Of a DNA stretch of 47,859 nucleotides, positions 24,760-33,938 are shown piece after piece. Source of the stretch: UBA7398 sp964567545 (GTDB lineage: Bacteria > Actinomycetota > Actinomycetes > Nanopelagicales > Nanopelagicaceae). Each line of letters starts with the position of its first letter. Position 1 is the stretch's first letter. A program made the translations under genes and the position numbers. The stretch covers positions 1-47,859 of the forward strand of contig CAZMNB010000005.1 in assembly GCA_964567545.1 (NCBI GenBank), read 5' to 3'. The notes under the pieces were generated by a model. The model saw nothing but the letters and a program-made list of their open reading frames with translations. It did no database searches and was not told the origin of the DNA.

Positions 24760-25851
24760 TTCCTTAAAAGTTGTAATCGATTCTAAGAAATCCATATCGG
24801 GAGTTACGCCAATTCCAGGCGTATTTGGCACATTTAGATAACCATCGTTCATTTCAAATGGTGTCGTAATATCTTGTTTGAAGTAACGAGATGACGCAGA
24901 TGTATCGCCAGGCAATGTAAATCCAGGGAGTGCAGCTAAGGCGAGGTTTGCTGCGCGGCCTATCCCAGTTTCTAACATTCCGCCACACCAAACCGGAATT
25001 GATTCTTTAACACAGAGATCATGAATTTTTACTGATTCTAAATAGCCACCAACTCGACCTGGTTTGATATTGATAATTGTGGTTGCTTTGAGCGCTAGTG
25101 CGTCTTCTGCGGAACGTAGCGAAGTAATGGATTCATCCAAACAGATTGGTGTTCTTACCTCTTTTGCTAACCTGGCGTGGCCAAGGATGTCATGTTCATC
25201 AAGTGGTTGTTCAATAAGTAATAAATCGTACGGATCTAACTTTGCAAGGTGTGCGCCATCGCTTCGGGCATAAGCTTGATTTGCATCGACTTGTAAACGC
25301 ATTTCGGGCCAGAGTTTTCTAACTTCTTTAACTGGTTCGATGTCCCAACCGGGTTCAATCTTTAGTTTAATCCGACGATACCCAGCATCGATATATGAAG
25401 TTACTTCTTCAATCAGCGCACCGATAGAAGGCGCAATTCCCACAGATACACCGCACTCAACTTTGGTTTTAGTTGCGCCTAGATATTTGGCAAGCGAGAG
25501 ATCATCGGTTCTTAATTGCGCATCCAAGATGGCAGTCTCTAGCGCGGCTTTCGCCATCTGTGCGCCAAGATATGGTTTCAAAATGTTCGCAACATCTTCA
25601 GCACTGAAATCGCTAACTTTATTCAAGGCCGGGATTAAGAACTCTTTCATAGTTTCTAAACATCCTGAAACATATTCAGGGGAATAGAGCGGTACCGCCA
25701 TTGCTACACATTCAGCCCAACCGATAACGCCATCTGTAGTTGTAACTTTAACCATCAAAACTTCGCGGCTGGTTTGAGTTCCAAATGAAGTGCGGAATGG
25801 TCGAACTAGCGGCAGATGAATAATCCGGAATTCATATTCGGCAATTTTCAT
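24745..25851 (-). CDS. N-acylamino acid racemase / o-succinylbenzoate synthase family enzyme
   Basis: This 368-residue enolase-superfamily enzyme belongs to the MLE subgroup. Catalytic and metal residues fall at Lys162 and Lys164 (IKLKIEP), Asp189, Glu214, Asp239 and Lys263 (NIKPGRVGG), the numbering familiar from Amycolatopsis N-acylamino acid racemase. It may racemise N-succinyl or N-acetyl amino acids, or make o-succinylbenzoate for menaquinone. It overlaps a GNAT acyltransferase gene by 4 bases, which resembles the Bacillus-type operon that converts D- to L-amino acids through N-succinylation. No menaquinone genes are adjacent. Confidence 0.82.
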   Translation of the reverse strand: MKIAEYEFRIIHLPLVRPFRTSFGTQTSREVLMVKVTTTDGVIGWAECVAMAVPLYSPEYVSGCLETMKEFLIPALNKVSDFSAEDVANILKPYLGAQMAKAALETAILDAQLRTDDLSLAKYLGATKTKVECGVSVGIAPSIGALIEEVTSYIDAGYRRIKLKIEPGWDIEPVKEVRKLWPEMRLQVDANQAYARSDGAHLAKLDPYDLLLIEQPLDEHDILGHARLAKEVRTPICLDESITSLRSAEDALALKATTIINIKPGRVGGYLESVKIHDLCVKESIPVWCGGMLETGIGRAANLALAALPGFTLPGDTSASSRYFKQDITTPFEMNDGYLNVPNTPGIGVTPDMDFLESITTFKELAKN

Positions 25852-26564
25852 TTTGCGCCTTTCGTTAGAACATATCCAGCTTCATCTGAAAACCCCACGA
25901 CTTTATAGCCATCACCAAACGCCGCAATGAATTCTTCTCGAACTCTAATGCGCGTTGCTTTTGCTTCCGCTAAATTCTTTTCACGTAATTCCACAATATC
26001 TTCTGGAACTGAAATCGCAATTGCACCAACTGGGAGGGCAGCAGAGATTGGCTTTTCAGTCGGTGGAGTCGGAGCTACGGCCCACTTGGCCATTAATCGA
26101 TCAGAATCATCACCGGCGTTAATTAGATCTGGCATTACGCCGTAAAAATTGGGGTGATAGCTCGCCACCTCTACACCTAGCTTAAGAATATTCAACTTTG
26201 CATTGCGTTTAACTAGCGGATCAAAAGTCCAAGTAATAAATGGAATCTCATTTTCAAATGCCCAAATAAATTGATGGCGCTTCATTAATGCACCAATTCC
26301 GCGATCACGATAATTTTCTAGAACGGCGGCCATATGAGAATGTAAATGAATTCCACCATTTGTACCGATGAAGCCAAATGTGGCTCCGACAATCTTTTCC
26401 CCATCATAAGCACCAACAAAATAAGCGCCGTTATGCACAAAGGCCTGCATTAAGTTTGGCGTAATTTCAGTGCCGCCAATTACCGGCCAAGTAATGTCGA
26501 ATATCTCACGACCTGCTGTTTGTTCTGGCAGCGATTTTAATTCTCTAACTCTTATATTGCTCAT
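25848..26564 (-). CDS. GNAT-family N-acyltransferase linked to the acylamino acid racemase
   Basis: This 238-residue protein has an acetyltransferase core (GAYDGEKIVGATFGFIG, then GIHLHSHMAAVLENYRDRGIGALMKRHQ around residues 70-97, the acyl-CoA pyrophosphate loop). Length and the HSHM-V-RDRGIG pattern fit the group of predicted acyltransferases found beside N-succinylamino acid racemases. It probably acylates an amino acid to make the racemase substrate. It overlaps the genes on both sides by 4 bases. Confidence 0.75.
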   Translation of the reverse strand: MSNIRVRELKSLPEQTAGREIFDITWPVIGGTEITPNLMQAFVHNGAYFVGAYDGEKIVGATFGFIGTNGGIHLHSHMAAVLENYRDRGIGALMKRHQFIWAFENEIPFITWTFDPLVKRNAKLNILKLGVEVASYHPNFYGVMPDLINAGDDSDRLMAKWAVAPTPPTEKPISAALPVGAIAISVPEDIVELREKNLAEAKATRIRVREEFIAAFGDGYKVVGFSDEAGYVLTKGAK

Positions 26565-27307
26565 GAATCCAACTTAATTATTTCAATTCCAAAATTCTTT
26601 CGATTTACCACTAAGATATGGTGATTAGGTAACATTTCCCAACCAGCTTGATTCCAACCGCTAGAACCAACAATTACGCTATCGGCGCTACGTTTAAATC
26701 TGAGTTCATAATAATCTTCTGTAAAAATAGGTGGAATTTTGGTTAAGTCATATTCGGCAATTACAACGTAATAATCTTCATTCATCACCATGCCATTAAT
26801 GCTTGAATAATCATAATTACTTCTTATGTAATTAACAGTATTTCTAATTCCGGTAATGAAATCTGATTTATCAATTTCGGTCAGTATGAAATAAAAATAA
26901 CGTTCACTATCGGTATCGCCTTGGCACAAGGCTAGATATTTCGGATCAATTTTGTCATTTAGGGCCGTAGCTGGACGAATGGAACCATTATGAATGAAAG
27001 TTAAATCTTTATATATAAATGGGTGGGTGTTCTCTTCCTTAACTGGTAATCCAGGGGTAGCCCACCGGATATGAAGTAGCGCGCCATCGGTTGAAAGGGT
27101 TGAATTTTCTTCTTTGAAACCAATACTTGTTGCCGCCATAACTGGTTCACGCCGCATCTCGGCCACGGTTTGATCTCGATCTATTTTAGAAATACCCCAA
27201 CCATCACAATGTACGTTTGAGAGCTCGACAAATCCCTGGAAATCGTTGCCGAGCAAGCTGGAAAAGTTGCTTTTATGATCTGAAACAAAACCTAGAAGCC
27301 GACACAT
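26561..27307 (-). CDS. Class II glutamine amidotransferase (YafJ/EgtC-like)
   Basis: This 248-residue Ntn-type amidotransferase has the catalytic Cys directly after the initiator Met (MCRLLGFVSDHKS), then HCDGWGISKI and LLHIRWATPG, LTFIHNGSI, GDTDSERYF, all standard for the family. EgtC members hydrolyse a gamma-glutamyl amide in ergothioneine synthesis, but no other egt genes are here. Its overlap with the GNAT gene suggests a role in handling gamma-glutamyl or N-acyl amino acids. Function in detail is unknown. Confidence 0.83.
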   Translation of the reverse strand: MCRLLGFVSDHKSNFSSLLGNDFQGFVELSNVHCDGWGISKIDRDQTVAEMRREPVMAATSIGFKEENSTLSTDGALLHIRWATPGLPVKEENTHPFIYKDLTFIHNGSIRPATALNDKIDPKYLALCQGDTDSERYFYFILTEIDKSDFITGIRNTVNYIRSNYDYSSINGMVMNEDYYVVIAEYDLTKIPPIFTEDYYELRFKRSADSVIVGSSGWNQAGWEMLPNHHILVVNRKNFGIEIIKLDS

Positions 27308-27365
27308 TCCTAATTAACCAACTCTCTTTAGCAGCACTTGTTAAATCTTATAGCCATTTTAAAAG

Positions 27366-28091
27366 CTATACCGATTTGATTTCAGACTTAGCAATTCTAT
27401 CCAAGAATCTATTTACTAAGTCTATAGCCCTTAGATTAGCTGAAGGTTCTTCGGCAATAGTTTGTGCTTTTAAAATATTAACATTTAATCCTTCGCCTTC
27501 TATCTCCACACATTCGTTTTTCATACTTAACCACAAATTTAACACCTCGATATTTACCTCTGGATGAAATTGCATACCTAAAGTTCTTCCCATAATAAAT
27601 GCTTGTGAAGCAATCGGGGATCGAGCAATTTCGGTTGCACCCGCGGGTGTTTCCCATCGATCCCAGTGATACTGAAACCATGGCCCGTTAGGAATTAATG
27701 ATTGATCATCACTCATTATTGGGTACCAACCAACTTCAGCTTTTGGTCCACGTGCTACCGATCCACCTAGTGCACGCGCCATTAATTGGCCACCAAAACA
27801 AATTCCGAAAATTGGAATACCTGCGTTATGTGCATTCCTTAACCATTCCAATTCAGGGTGCAGCCAATTTCCAATTTGATCATCTTGCCAAACTCCCCAT
27901 GGCGCACCCATCGGAACAATTACATCAAATTGAGAATAATCTGGAAATGTAACAAAAACATTTGGTCTCTCATATGAAGCTTCTGGCACGACTAAAAACT
28001 TAGTAATTTCATAACCGCGAACCTCGAATTGTCGCTGGATTAATCCTCCATGGGTTATGTGGTCATGATCTATGAATAGCGCTTTTTTCAC
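27366..28091 (-). CDS. Class I glutamine amidotransferase-like protein
   Basis: This 241-residue GATase1 domain protein has the nucleophile elbow IFGICFGGQLMARALGG with Cys98 and the distal LGMQFHPEVN with the His-Glu pair near residue 177. It is a free-standing domain like YfeJ/GuaA-like amidotransferases, which hydrolyse glutamine or gamma-glutamyl compounds. The start is a GTG. It lies 58 bases upstream of the class II amidotransferase gene, in the same direction. Confidence 0.8.
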   Translation of the reverse strand: MKKALFIDHDHITHGGLIQRQFEVRGYEITKFLVVPEASYERPNVFVTFPDYSQFDVIVPMGAPWGVWQDDQIGNWLHPELEWLRNAHNAGIPIFGICFGGQLMARALGGSVARGPKAEVGWYPIMSDDQSLIPNGPWFQYHWDRWETPAGATEIARSPIASQAFIMGRTLGMQFHPEVNIEVLNLWLSMKNECVEIEGEGLNVNILKAQTIAEEPSANLRAIDLVNRFLDRIAKSEIKSV

Positions 28092-28116
28092 AGAGTCACT
28101 CTAATCCACAAAAGTT

Positions 28117-29343
28117 TTAATGTAAGCCGAACTCCTTGGCTTTCTCCCATAGATGCTCCCGCGCATCCGGATGTGCAGCTTTAGTAATTAAATTGTGTGC
28201 TTGTTCAGATTCACTTCGCCCATAACAAGCAGCCATGCCATTCTCCGTAACAACATAGCTATGTTGAAAGCTAGTTATTGCTTCAGTAATTAATGGAACT
28301 ATTGTCGAGCTATTACTTTTTTCGTGCCAAGAAGGTAGCGCCATAAATGATCTGCCACCACGAGAGTGCATTGCGCCAACAATAAAATCGGTGGATCCGC
28401 CAAATCCTGAGTAAATTTTTCCGCGAACTCGCGATGCATTTGCCTGGTCAAATAAATCAACTTGGAGCGCTGCATTAACTGAGGTCATTTTGGCCTGTCT
28501 AGCAATTTGATTTGGGTCATTAGTTTTTTCGGTACGCAACATGCGCACTTTACGGTTCAAATTCATCCAGTCATATAGCTCTTGTGAGCCAAATACAAAC
28601 GAGGCTGTGATCGGTATTTCTTCATCTAAAGCACCGGCTTTAAATAGATTCAACACGCCATCGCTAAACATCTCGGTCCAAATCCTCAATCGATTTCGCT
28701 TTAATAGTAGGGAGAGAATTACATCTGGCACAGCACCAATTCCTACTTGTAGCGTTGAACCATCTTCAATTACTTTTGCAATTCGTTCACCGATGCTCAG
28801 TGCGATTTCCGGACTCTTTCCTAATTCATGGATAGTTAATGGTTCATCTACTTCAACTAAGTAATCAATATCATTTTCGTAAATTTGGGCATCACCATAG
28901 GTATACGGCATCTGCTTATTTGCTTGGGCAATTACTAAACCACCATGAGTTTTCGCACTCTCAATCGCCGCCGGCAGAATATTTACTTCAGTACCTAAAC
29001 TAATCGTGTCAAAGCGCGGTAATGAAGTATGCAAGAGAACAACATCAGGGCGGTAATGGTCGCGAATTACAATCGGCAACATGCTTAACCGAGTAGGTAT
29101 GTATTCAAGAGTAGGACTTTTGCGCATTCCAGCGCCGACAAATGCAGTTTCGTGAGTTACGCCAGCACGAGTAGGAATATCTGTTTGAGCATTGAGTACG
29201 TGAAGTTTGTAACTTTTAATAGATTCGTCTAGAACTTTGAGAAGTTTTTTTGGGGTTGAAAAATTTCCGGAAGCTACTACCCGTGGATTATCGGGCAACC
29301 CAGAAAGTATTTTCGTTAGTTGCTCGACGTTAATTACTTTCAT
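28117..29343 (-). CDS. Acetyl-CoA hydrolase/transferase family CoA-transferase
   Basis: This 408-residue enzyme is of the class I acetate/4-hydroxybutyrate CoA-transferase family. Visible features are IEDGSTLQVGIGAVPDVI near residue 190, the RIWTEMFSDGVLNLF segment carrying the family glutamate, and YSGFGGSTDFIVGAMHSRGG near residue 315 with the ENGMAACYGRS tail. It would move CoA between acetate and another short acyl acid. It shares direction with the OYE gene upstream (18-base gap). Confidence 0.82.
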   Translation of the reverse strand: MKVINVEQLTKILSGLPDNPRVVASGNFSTPKKLLKVLDESIKSYKLHVLNAQTDIPTRAGVTHETAFVGAGMRKSPTLEYIPTRLSMLPIVIRDHYRPDVVLLHTSLPRFDTISLGTEVNILPAAIESAKTHGGLVIAQANKQMPYTYGDAQIYENDIDYLVEVDEPLTIHELGKSPEIALSIGERIAKVIEDGSTLQVGIGAVPDVILSLLLKRNRLRIWTEMFSDGVLNLFKAGALDEEIPITASFVFGSQELYDWMNLNRKVRMLRTEKTNDPNQIARQAKMTSVNAALQVDLFDQANASRVRGKIYSGFGGSTDFIVGAMHSRGGRSFMALPSWHEKSNSSTIVPLITEAITSFQHSYVVTENGMAACYGRSESEQAHNLITKAAHPDAREHLWEKAKEFGLH

Positions 29344-29361
29344 TTTGGTCTCCGATAACTG

Positions 29362-30435
29362 CTATTTTGCTGGCAAAGTTTGGCCACGCTCAAACGGGGC
29401 TGGCCATTTAATCTTCACCCCTAATTTTTCAGCTGCGTTCAGCGCCCACCTTGGGTTTCGAATCATCTCGCGCGCTAAAAAAATCGCATCCGCTTCGTTA
29501 CTTTCAACAATGTGTTGTGCTTGTTCTGGGGTTGTAATTAACCCAACCGCCGATGTTGGAATTCCTACTTCAATTCGAATTGCGGTTGCAAACGGTACTT
29601 GGAAGCCAGGTTCAACTTTGATTTTCTGATCTGGACTATTACCGGCTGAAGATGCGTCAATTAAATCAACACCTAATTCTTTTAAGGCTTTACTTAACTC
29701 GACGGCATCAATGATGTTCCAACCACCTTCGACCCAATCGGATGCTGAAATTCTTACAAACAAAACGGTATCGGTTGGAATTGCTTCACGGATTGCTTTA
29801 GTAGTTTCTAATAAGAAACGAATCCGATTTTCAAATGAACCGCCATATTCGTCACTGCGTTCATTAGAGAGTGGCGAATAGAATTGATGAAAAAGATATC
29901 CGTGAGCTGCGTGAATTTCTAAAACATCGAATCCAACCGCAACGGCCCGAAGTGCAGCATCAACAAAAGAATTAGTAAGTGCTTGAATTTCTGGGATTGT
30001 TAATGCTCGCGGTATCGGCATCTTGCTATATGCAAGTGCGGAAGCAGAAACCGTTTCCCAGCCACCTTCATTAATTGCGGCGTATGGGTGATCATCCCAA
30101 GGTCGCATCGTCGAAGCTTTCCGACCAGCATGGGCTAATTGGATTCCCATCTTCACATTTTGCGAGTGGGCGAAATTAATGATTGGCTTGAAAGCTTTTG
30201 CTTGTTCGTCGTTCCAAATTCCGACGCAACCCACTGAGATTCGACCTTCTGGAACTACACCGCTTGCTTCGACCATGATCAATCCAGGTGCGCCAGTTGC
30301 AAATGCATTTAGATGCGCGTGGTGCCATTCGGTGATTAGGCCATCATTCGATTTGTATTGACACATGGGTGAGACCCAGACGCGATTTTGAAATGTAGTT
30401 TTTCGAAGTGTTAGCGGATCGAAGAGGTTTGTCAT
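29362..30435 (-). CDS. Old Yellow Enzyme family NADPH dehydrogenase (YqjM/NamA type)
   Basis: This 357-residue FMN enzyme shows SPMCQYKSNDG with Cys25, the redox-tuning cysteine of the YqjM subclass, GIQLAHAGRKAS, then EIHAAHGYLFHQFYSPLSNERSDEYGG near residues 168-194, and the C-terminal FLAREMIRNPRWAL. It reduces activated alkenes such as enones. Full length. The natural substrate is unknown. Confidence 0.9.
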   Translation of the reverse strand: MTNLFDPLTLRKTTFQNRVWVSPMCQYKSNDGLITEWHHAHLNAFATGAPGLIMVEASGVVPEGRISVGCVGIWNDEQAKAFKPIINFAHSQNVKMGIQLAHAGRKASTMRPWDDHPYAAINEGGWETVSASALAYSKMPIPRALTIPEIQALTNSFVDAALRAVAVGFDVLEIHAAHGYLFHQFYSPLSNERSDEYGGSFENRIRFLLETTKAIREAIPTDTVLFVRISASDWVEGGWNIIDAVELSKALKELGVDLIDASSAGNSPDQKIKVEPGFQVPFATAIRIEVGIPTSAVGLITTPEQAQHIVESNEADAIFLAREMIRNPRWALNAAEKLGVKIKWPAPFERGQTLPAK

Positions 30436-30509
30436 GCCCTAATTATATTTACTAACTGCCACTATTTCACAATTGAGCCAAACTGCTGGCTCTAATACTT
30501 CAATATTCT

Positions 30510-30920
30510 CTACTTTGCTTTTCCAGCTTTCATCTTAATAACAACTTCTCGAGCACCTAAAAGCGTGAAGACTGCTACTGCAAATATAAAACCATCAAAT
30601 AAAGTTCTTGGCACAGATCTAGCAGTTGCGAGTATGTATGCATCTGGAATGTAATGAAACAAGATTGCAATCGCTCCCCACTGAAGCGATTTCTTAAAAC
30701 TTTTTTCAATTAATGCGAATACAAATTTTGAAGTGGATATTGCATATGGAACGGCAATTAATACGTCAATAGCTAAATAAACCCAAGGATTAACCCCATA
30801 TTTTGCGAAAGTTTTATCTACTAAGAAAGCTCGGATCACACCCCAAACTAGAACTATTGCGATCCACCATCTCTCGATGAGTTTTTTGTGCTCCTCCGAT
30901 TTAATCCATGAAAGGTTCAT
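30510..30920 (-). CDS. Small integral membrane protein of unknown function
   Basis: This 136-residue protein has four likely membrane helices (about residues 18-36, 45-62, 78-100 and 107-124) and a lysine-rich C-terminus. I do not recognise the family. It is divergent from the phosphatidylcholine synthase-like gene, with only 41 bases between the starts. Confidence 0.6.
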   Translation of the reverse strand: MNLSWIKSEEHKKLIERWWIAIVLVWGVIRAFLVDKTFAKYGVNPWVYLAIDVLIAVPYAISTSKFVFALIEKSFKKSLQWGAIAILFHYIPDAYILATARSVPRTLFDGFIFAVAVFTLLGAREVVIKMKAGKAK

Positions 30921-30949
30921 TTAACTATCTTAATTGGAGACCCCGAGAG

Positions 30950-30964
30950 TAAAGTGTCTATATG
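30950..30964 (+). promoter_or_regulatory. -10 box of a probable leaderless start
   Basis: TAAAGT (30950-30955) is 6 bases before the ATG at 30962, with no Shine-Dalgarno, so the transcript probably starts at or near the A of the ATG. Confidence 0.4.
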
Positions 30965-31687
30965 GCCTACAAGAATGAAGCGCGTAATAAAGCCCGAGTT
31001 GGCTATGTCCTTCATATATTTACTGCAAGCGGGGTAGTCGCTGGGATGATTGCGCTCCAAGCCATAATTGATGGTCAACTCCGAAATGCAATGATCTGGT
31101 TATTGATTTGTCAGATAATTGACGGCCTGGATGGTCCGATAGCCCGAAAAATTGATATTCATTTAACTGCACCATTAATCGATGGACATATTCTGGACTT
31201 AGTTGTTGATTACGTTACTTGCGTCGCTGTTCCAGTTGCATTTTTGGCGCGATCTGGGTTACTTCACAGAAATTATGAAAGCATAATTGCAACTTTAATT
31301 TTACTCACTTCAGCACTGTGGTATTCCCGAGTCGATCAAGAAACAGAAGACGGTTGGTTTAATGGATTTCCAGGATCTTGGAATTTAGTTGTGCCAACTT
31401 TTCTTATTCTTGGAGCTACCCCAACGGTAGTCGCGATCACATCGGTCGTGTTGATAATTACGCAACTTTCAAATTTCAAAATCCCACATTTGGTGCGCGT
31501 AAAAGAATTTCAGAAAGCTAGAATTTCGCTGGCAGTAATTTATCTTGCAGATTTGACCTACTTATCATGGAATTACAAAGAAGGTGTGTTACCTGCAATC
31601 AATATTCCAATGGCATATCTGCTTATATTCCCGGCAATAATTCTCGTACTTTCAATCAGGAGAACCTGGTTTTACCAAAAAGGTTGA
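30962..31687 (+). CDS. pcs: Phosphatidylcholine synthase (CDP-alcohol phosphatidyltransferase family)
   Basis: This 241-residue membrane enzyme has the Pcs version of the CDP-alcohol motif, DG-x2-AR-x12-G-x3-D-x3-D, in DGPIARKIDIHL...DGHILDLVVD (about residues 59-85). Most family members have x8 in that place. Other rhizobial Pcs features are LHIFTASG at 17-24, VDYVTC and NGFPGSWNLV near residue 140, and the length is the same. Pcs joins choline to CDP-diacylglycerol in the membrane, making phosphatidylcholine in one step. It is followed 2 bases later by a FUSC-type gene. Confidence 0.82.
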   Translation: MAYKNEARNKARVGYVLHIFTASGVVAGMIALQAIIDGQLRNAMIWLLICQIIDGLDGPIARKIDIHLTAPLIDGHILDLVVDYVTCVAVPVAFLARSGLLHRNYESIIATLILLTSALWYSRVDQETEDGWFNGFPGSWNLVVPTFLILGATPTVVAITSVVLIITQLSNFKIPHLVRVKEFQKARISLAVIYLADLTYLSWNYKEGVLPAINIPMAYLLIFPAIILVLSIRRTWFYQKG

Positions 31688-31689
31688 AA

Positions 31690-32865
31690 ATGGGGAGACT
31701 TTTTAAGCGGTTGATAAAACTATTTACTGATCGACATATTTGGGTACGCCAAATTGCAATTACGGGTCTTGCCGGCGCGGTCGCATGGCAACTTGGTGAT
31801 TTGATTGTCTATAAAGGCGGACTTGTAGCTGCAATTGTTTGCGTACTTAGTATCCGCATTTCGCTACATAAATCACTCCGAGAAGGTTTTGGCCAAATTG
31901 TAGGAACCGCAATTGGTTCTGCCGTGGCGATATTTGCAGTATCCATTTTTAGTTTTGGTTTCATTGCGGTCGGCATCACAGTAGTTTTATGTGCAGTTGT
32001 TGCACGAGCGTTACATCTCGGTGAAGTTGCCTCTGTAAACGTTCCAGTAACAGCTCTAATTGTTATAGGTCCCGGTATTTCTGGTTCGACTGCGACTCAT
32101 AGATTAAGTTCTACTCTGATTGGTGCCGCAGTTGCAATTTTTTTCTCTTACTTCTCGCATCCAAATACTCCAGTTGGCCGTGCAACTGACCAGATCGCCA
32201 CAGTAAGCAAGAAAGCTGCTGAGCTATTGGCAACCATGTCCGAAGGTGTCGCTGCAGGATTCACGCAAAAAGATGCCGGCAATTGGTTAGCTAAAGCGCG
32301 ATTGCTTATCGAGGAGATTCCTCAAATTCGCGCCCAAGCAGTAGAGGCGCGCGGCCATGCGCGTTGGTTTCCAACTGCCGAGAAAGATGAAGCCGAGGAG
32401 ATTTACATTCGCGGAATTGCACTAGAACATACGGTTGTGCAAGTTCGCACCATTGCTCGAACGCTCTTTGACTCATCTGTTAGCGGTGGAATCGCTGATT
32501 CCACTAAAAAACAAATTGCAGTAGCACTTTCTGCAGCAAGCTACGCAATCTCTTCTAAATTTGAAGAAGTAGGAATTACTGATGATGATTCTAATCAGAG
32601 TGCAACATCAGATGCTCGTGATGCCGGGGCAGCGCTCGCTGAGAGCTTGATTGAAGATGCTAAAGATGTAGATCAGGAACAGATAGTCCGTGCGCTTTCA
32701 ATGGTGGCAAACATTGACCGAATTGCAGATTCATTAGATCAAAGCTCGCCTGCACTAAAATATGTCAGTACTCCGGATGAGCCAGCAAATGCAAAGGTAT
32801 TAAAGATTTCACCAATGGAGCAAGTAAAACGAATTTTTAGAAAAGTTTTTGGAAAGTATTTCTAA
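31690..32865 (+). CDS. FUSC/aromatic-acid exporter family membrane protein
   Basis: This 391-residue protein has an N-terminal membrane block of about six helices (residues 20-155), including LVAAIVCVLSIRISLHKSLREG, then a soluble helical region of about 230 residues. That is the half-FUSC layout of YgaE/ArAE-type proteins. Such proteins are thought to export aromatic or other acids. The ATG at 31690, just after the pcs stop, is chosen; the same frame is open upstream but overlaps pcs. Confidence 0.72.
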   Translation: MGRLFKRLIKLFTDRHIWVRQIAITGLAGAVAWQLGDLIVYKGGLVAAIVCVLSIRISLHKSLREGFGQIVGTAIGSAVAIFAVSIFSFGFIAVGITVVLCAVVARALHLGEVASVNVPVTALIVIGPGISGSTATHRLSSTLIGAAVAIFFSYFSHPNTPVGRATDQIATVSKKAAELLATMSEGVAAGFTQKDAGNWLAKARLLIEEIPQIRAQAVEARGHARWFPTAEKDEAEEIYIRGIALEHTVVQVRTIARTLFDSSVSGGIADSTKKQIAVALSAASYAISSKFEEVGITDDDSNQSATSDARDAGAALAESLIEDAKDVDQEQIVRALSMVANIDRIADSLDQSSPALKYVSTPDEPANAKVLKISPMEQVKRIFRKVFGKYF

Positions 32866-32871
32866 ATAGAA

Positions 32872-33888
32872 CTAAAGTTTTTTTGGCCAAGTATCGCTTA
32901 ACTTGTAACCAAGCGGCCATGGATCAGTCGGATCCAGAGTGTGTTTATGAGTTCCAGTAATCCAAGCTTGGCCAGCAATTGAGGGAATGATTCCCTTCTT
33001 ATTTCCAACGCTTACTACTTCTTCAATCTTGCAATGAAATTCCGAATCAATAATAGAACGGCCAATCATCAAGTCGCCAATTTTCAATACCCCTTGGTTA
33101 TGTAATAACGCTAACCGCGCGGAAAATCCAGTACCGGTAGGAGAGCGATCGATCTTTCCTGGCTGGATGGCAACCGCATTCTTGCTGATTGCTAGACCGT
33201 TTTCATAGAAAATCGGTTTCGCTATCTGAGTAAATGAGAAATGTTTCCAATCGGGATTTGTTGGATGTTCAAACTTTAATTGTTGGTTAGCAGACGCTGT
33301 AATTCTCATTCCGACTCGTGCTAAATCAAAGGCCTCATCCGGAGTTATCTCAAATCCAAGATCTTCGGCGTTGACAATCACAAAACTATCGCCGCCAAAT
33401 GCGGTATCGACTTTCAGTGTTCCTAAGCCTTCAACTTCTAAATTCAAACCTAATTCGCCAACAAATGATGGAACATTTTTCACTCGCACTTGAGTAACTT
33501 TTCCATTTGAACATTGGGCAGTTACATATACCAGACCACCAGGAGCTTCCATTACTAAAGTGGTCACCGGCTCAATCATTTTCACAATTCCTGTTTCTAA
33601 GACAACCGTTGCAACACATATTGAATTCGAGCCCGACATCGGCGGATTATCTTCAGGTTCCATGATGATAAAAGCTAGATCTGCTTCTGGATTTACTGGT
33701 GGGACTAATAAATTCACATGACGGAATACTCCGCCTCTTGGCTCAAGTAAAATAAATTTTCGCAAACTTTCATCTTTTGCAACATACCGAGATTGTTCCC
33801 AAATTGTTGCGCCGGGAATTGGACCAACTCCAGCAACAATTACATCGCCTACTTCACCTTCAGCATGAGCACTCACAACTTCAATCAT
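32872..33888 (-). CDS. Proline racemase superfamily enzyme with Ser/Thr active-site pair
   Basis: This 338-residue protein has the proline racemase/hydroxyproline epimerase fold. The first catalytic position, normally Cys in MCGH, is Ser85 in MSGSNSI, and the second, normally Cys in SPCGTG, is Thr in DRSPTGTG. A Thr at the second site is typical of trans-3-hydroxy-L-proline dehydratases, so a dehydratase is likelier than a racemase. The proton-shuttling thiols of a racemase are both missing. It is convergent with the FUSC gene. Confidence 0.75.
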   Translation of the reverse strand: MIEVVSAHAEGEVGDVIVAGVGPIPGATIWEQSRYVAKDESLRKFILLEPRGGVFRHVNLLVPPVNPEADLAFIIMEPEDNPPMSGSNSICVATVVLETGIVKMIEPVTTLVMEAPGGLVYVTAQCSNGKVTQVRVKNVPSFVGELGLNLEVEGLGTLKVDTAFGGDSFVIVNAEDLGFEITPDEAFDLARVGMRITASANQQLKFEHPTNPDWKHFSFTQIAKPIFYENGLAISKNAVAIQPGKIDRSPTGTGFSARLALLHNQGVLKIGDLMIGRSIIDSEFHCKIEEVVSVGNKKGIIPSIAGQAWITGTHKHTLDPTDPWPLGYKLSDTWPKKL

Positions 33889-33938
33889 TAACGAACTTCT
33901 TTCGCTATTGTCAGATTCATTATAAGCAATTTATGAAG

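Noticed and set aside
26561..27307. Ergothioneine gene egtC
   Set aside because: The fold agrees, but egtA, egtB, egtD and egtE are not nearby, so only the family is stated.
31567..31689. Longer N-terminus for the FUSC-family protein
   Set aside because: It would lie inside the 3' end of pcs in another frame; the ATG at 31690 follows the pcs stop by 2 bases and starts the family-like sequence.
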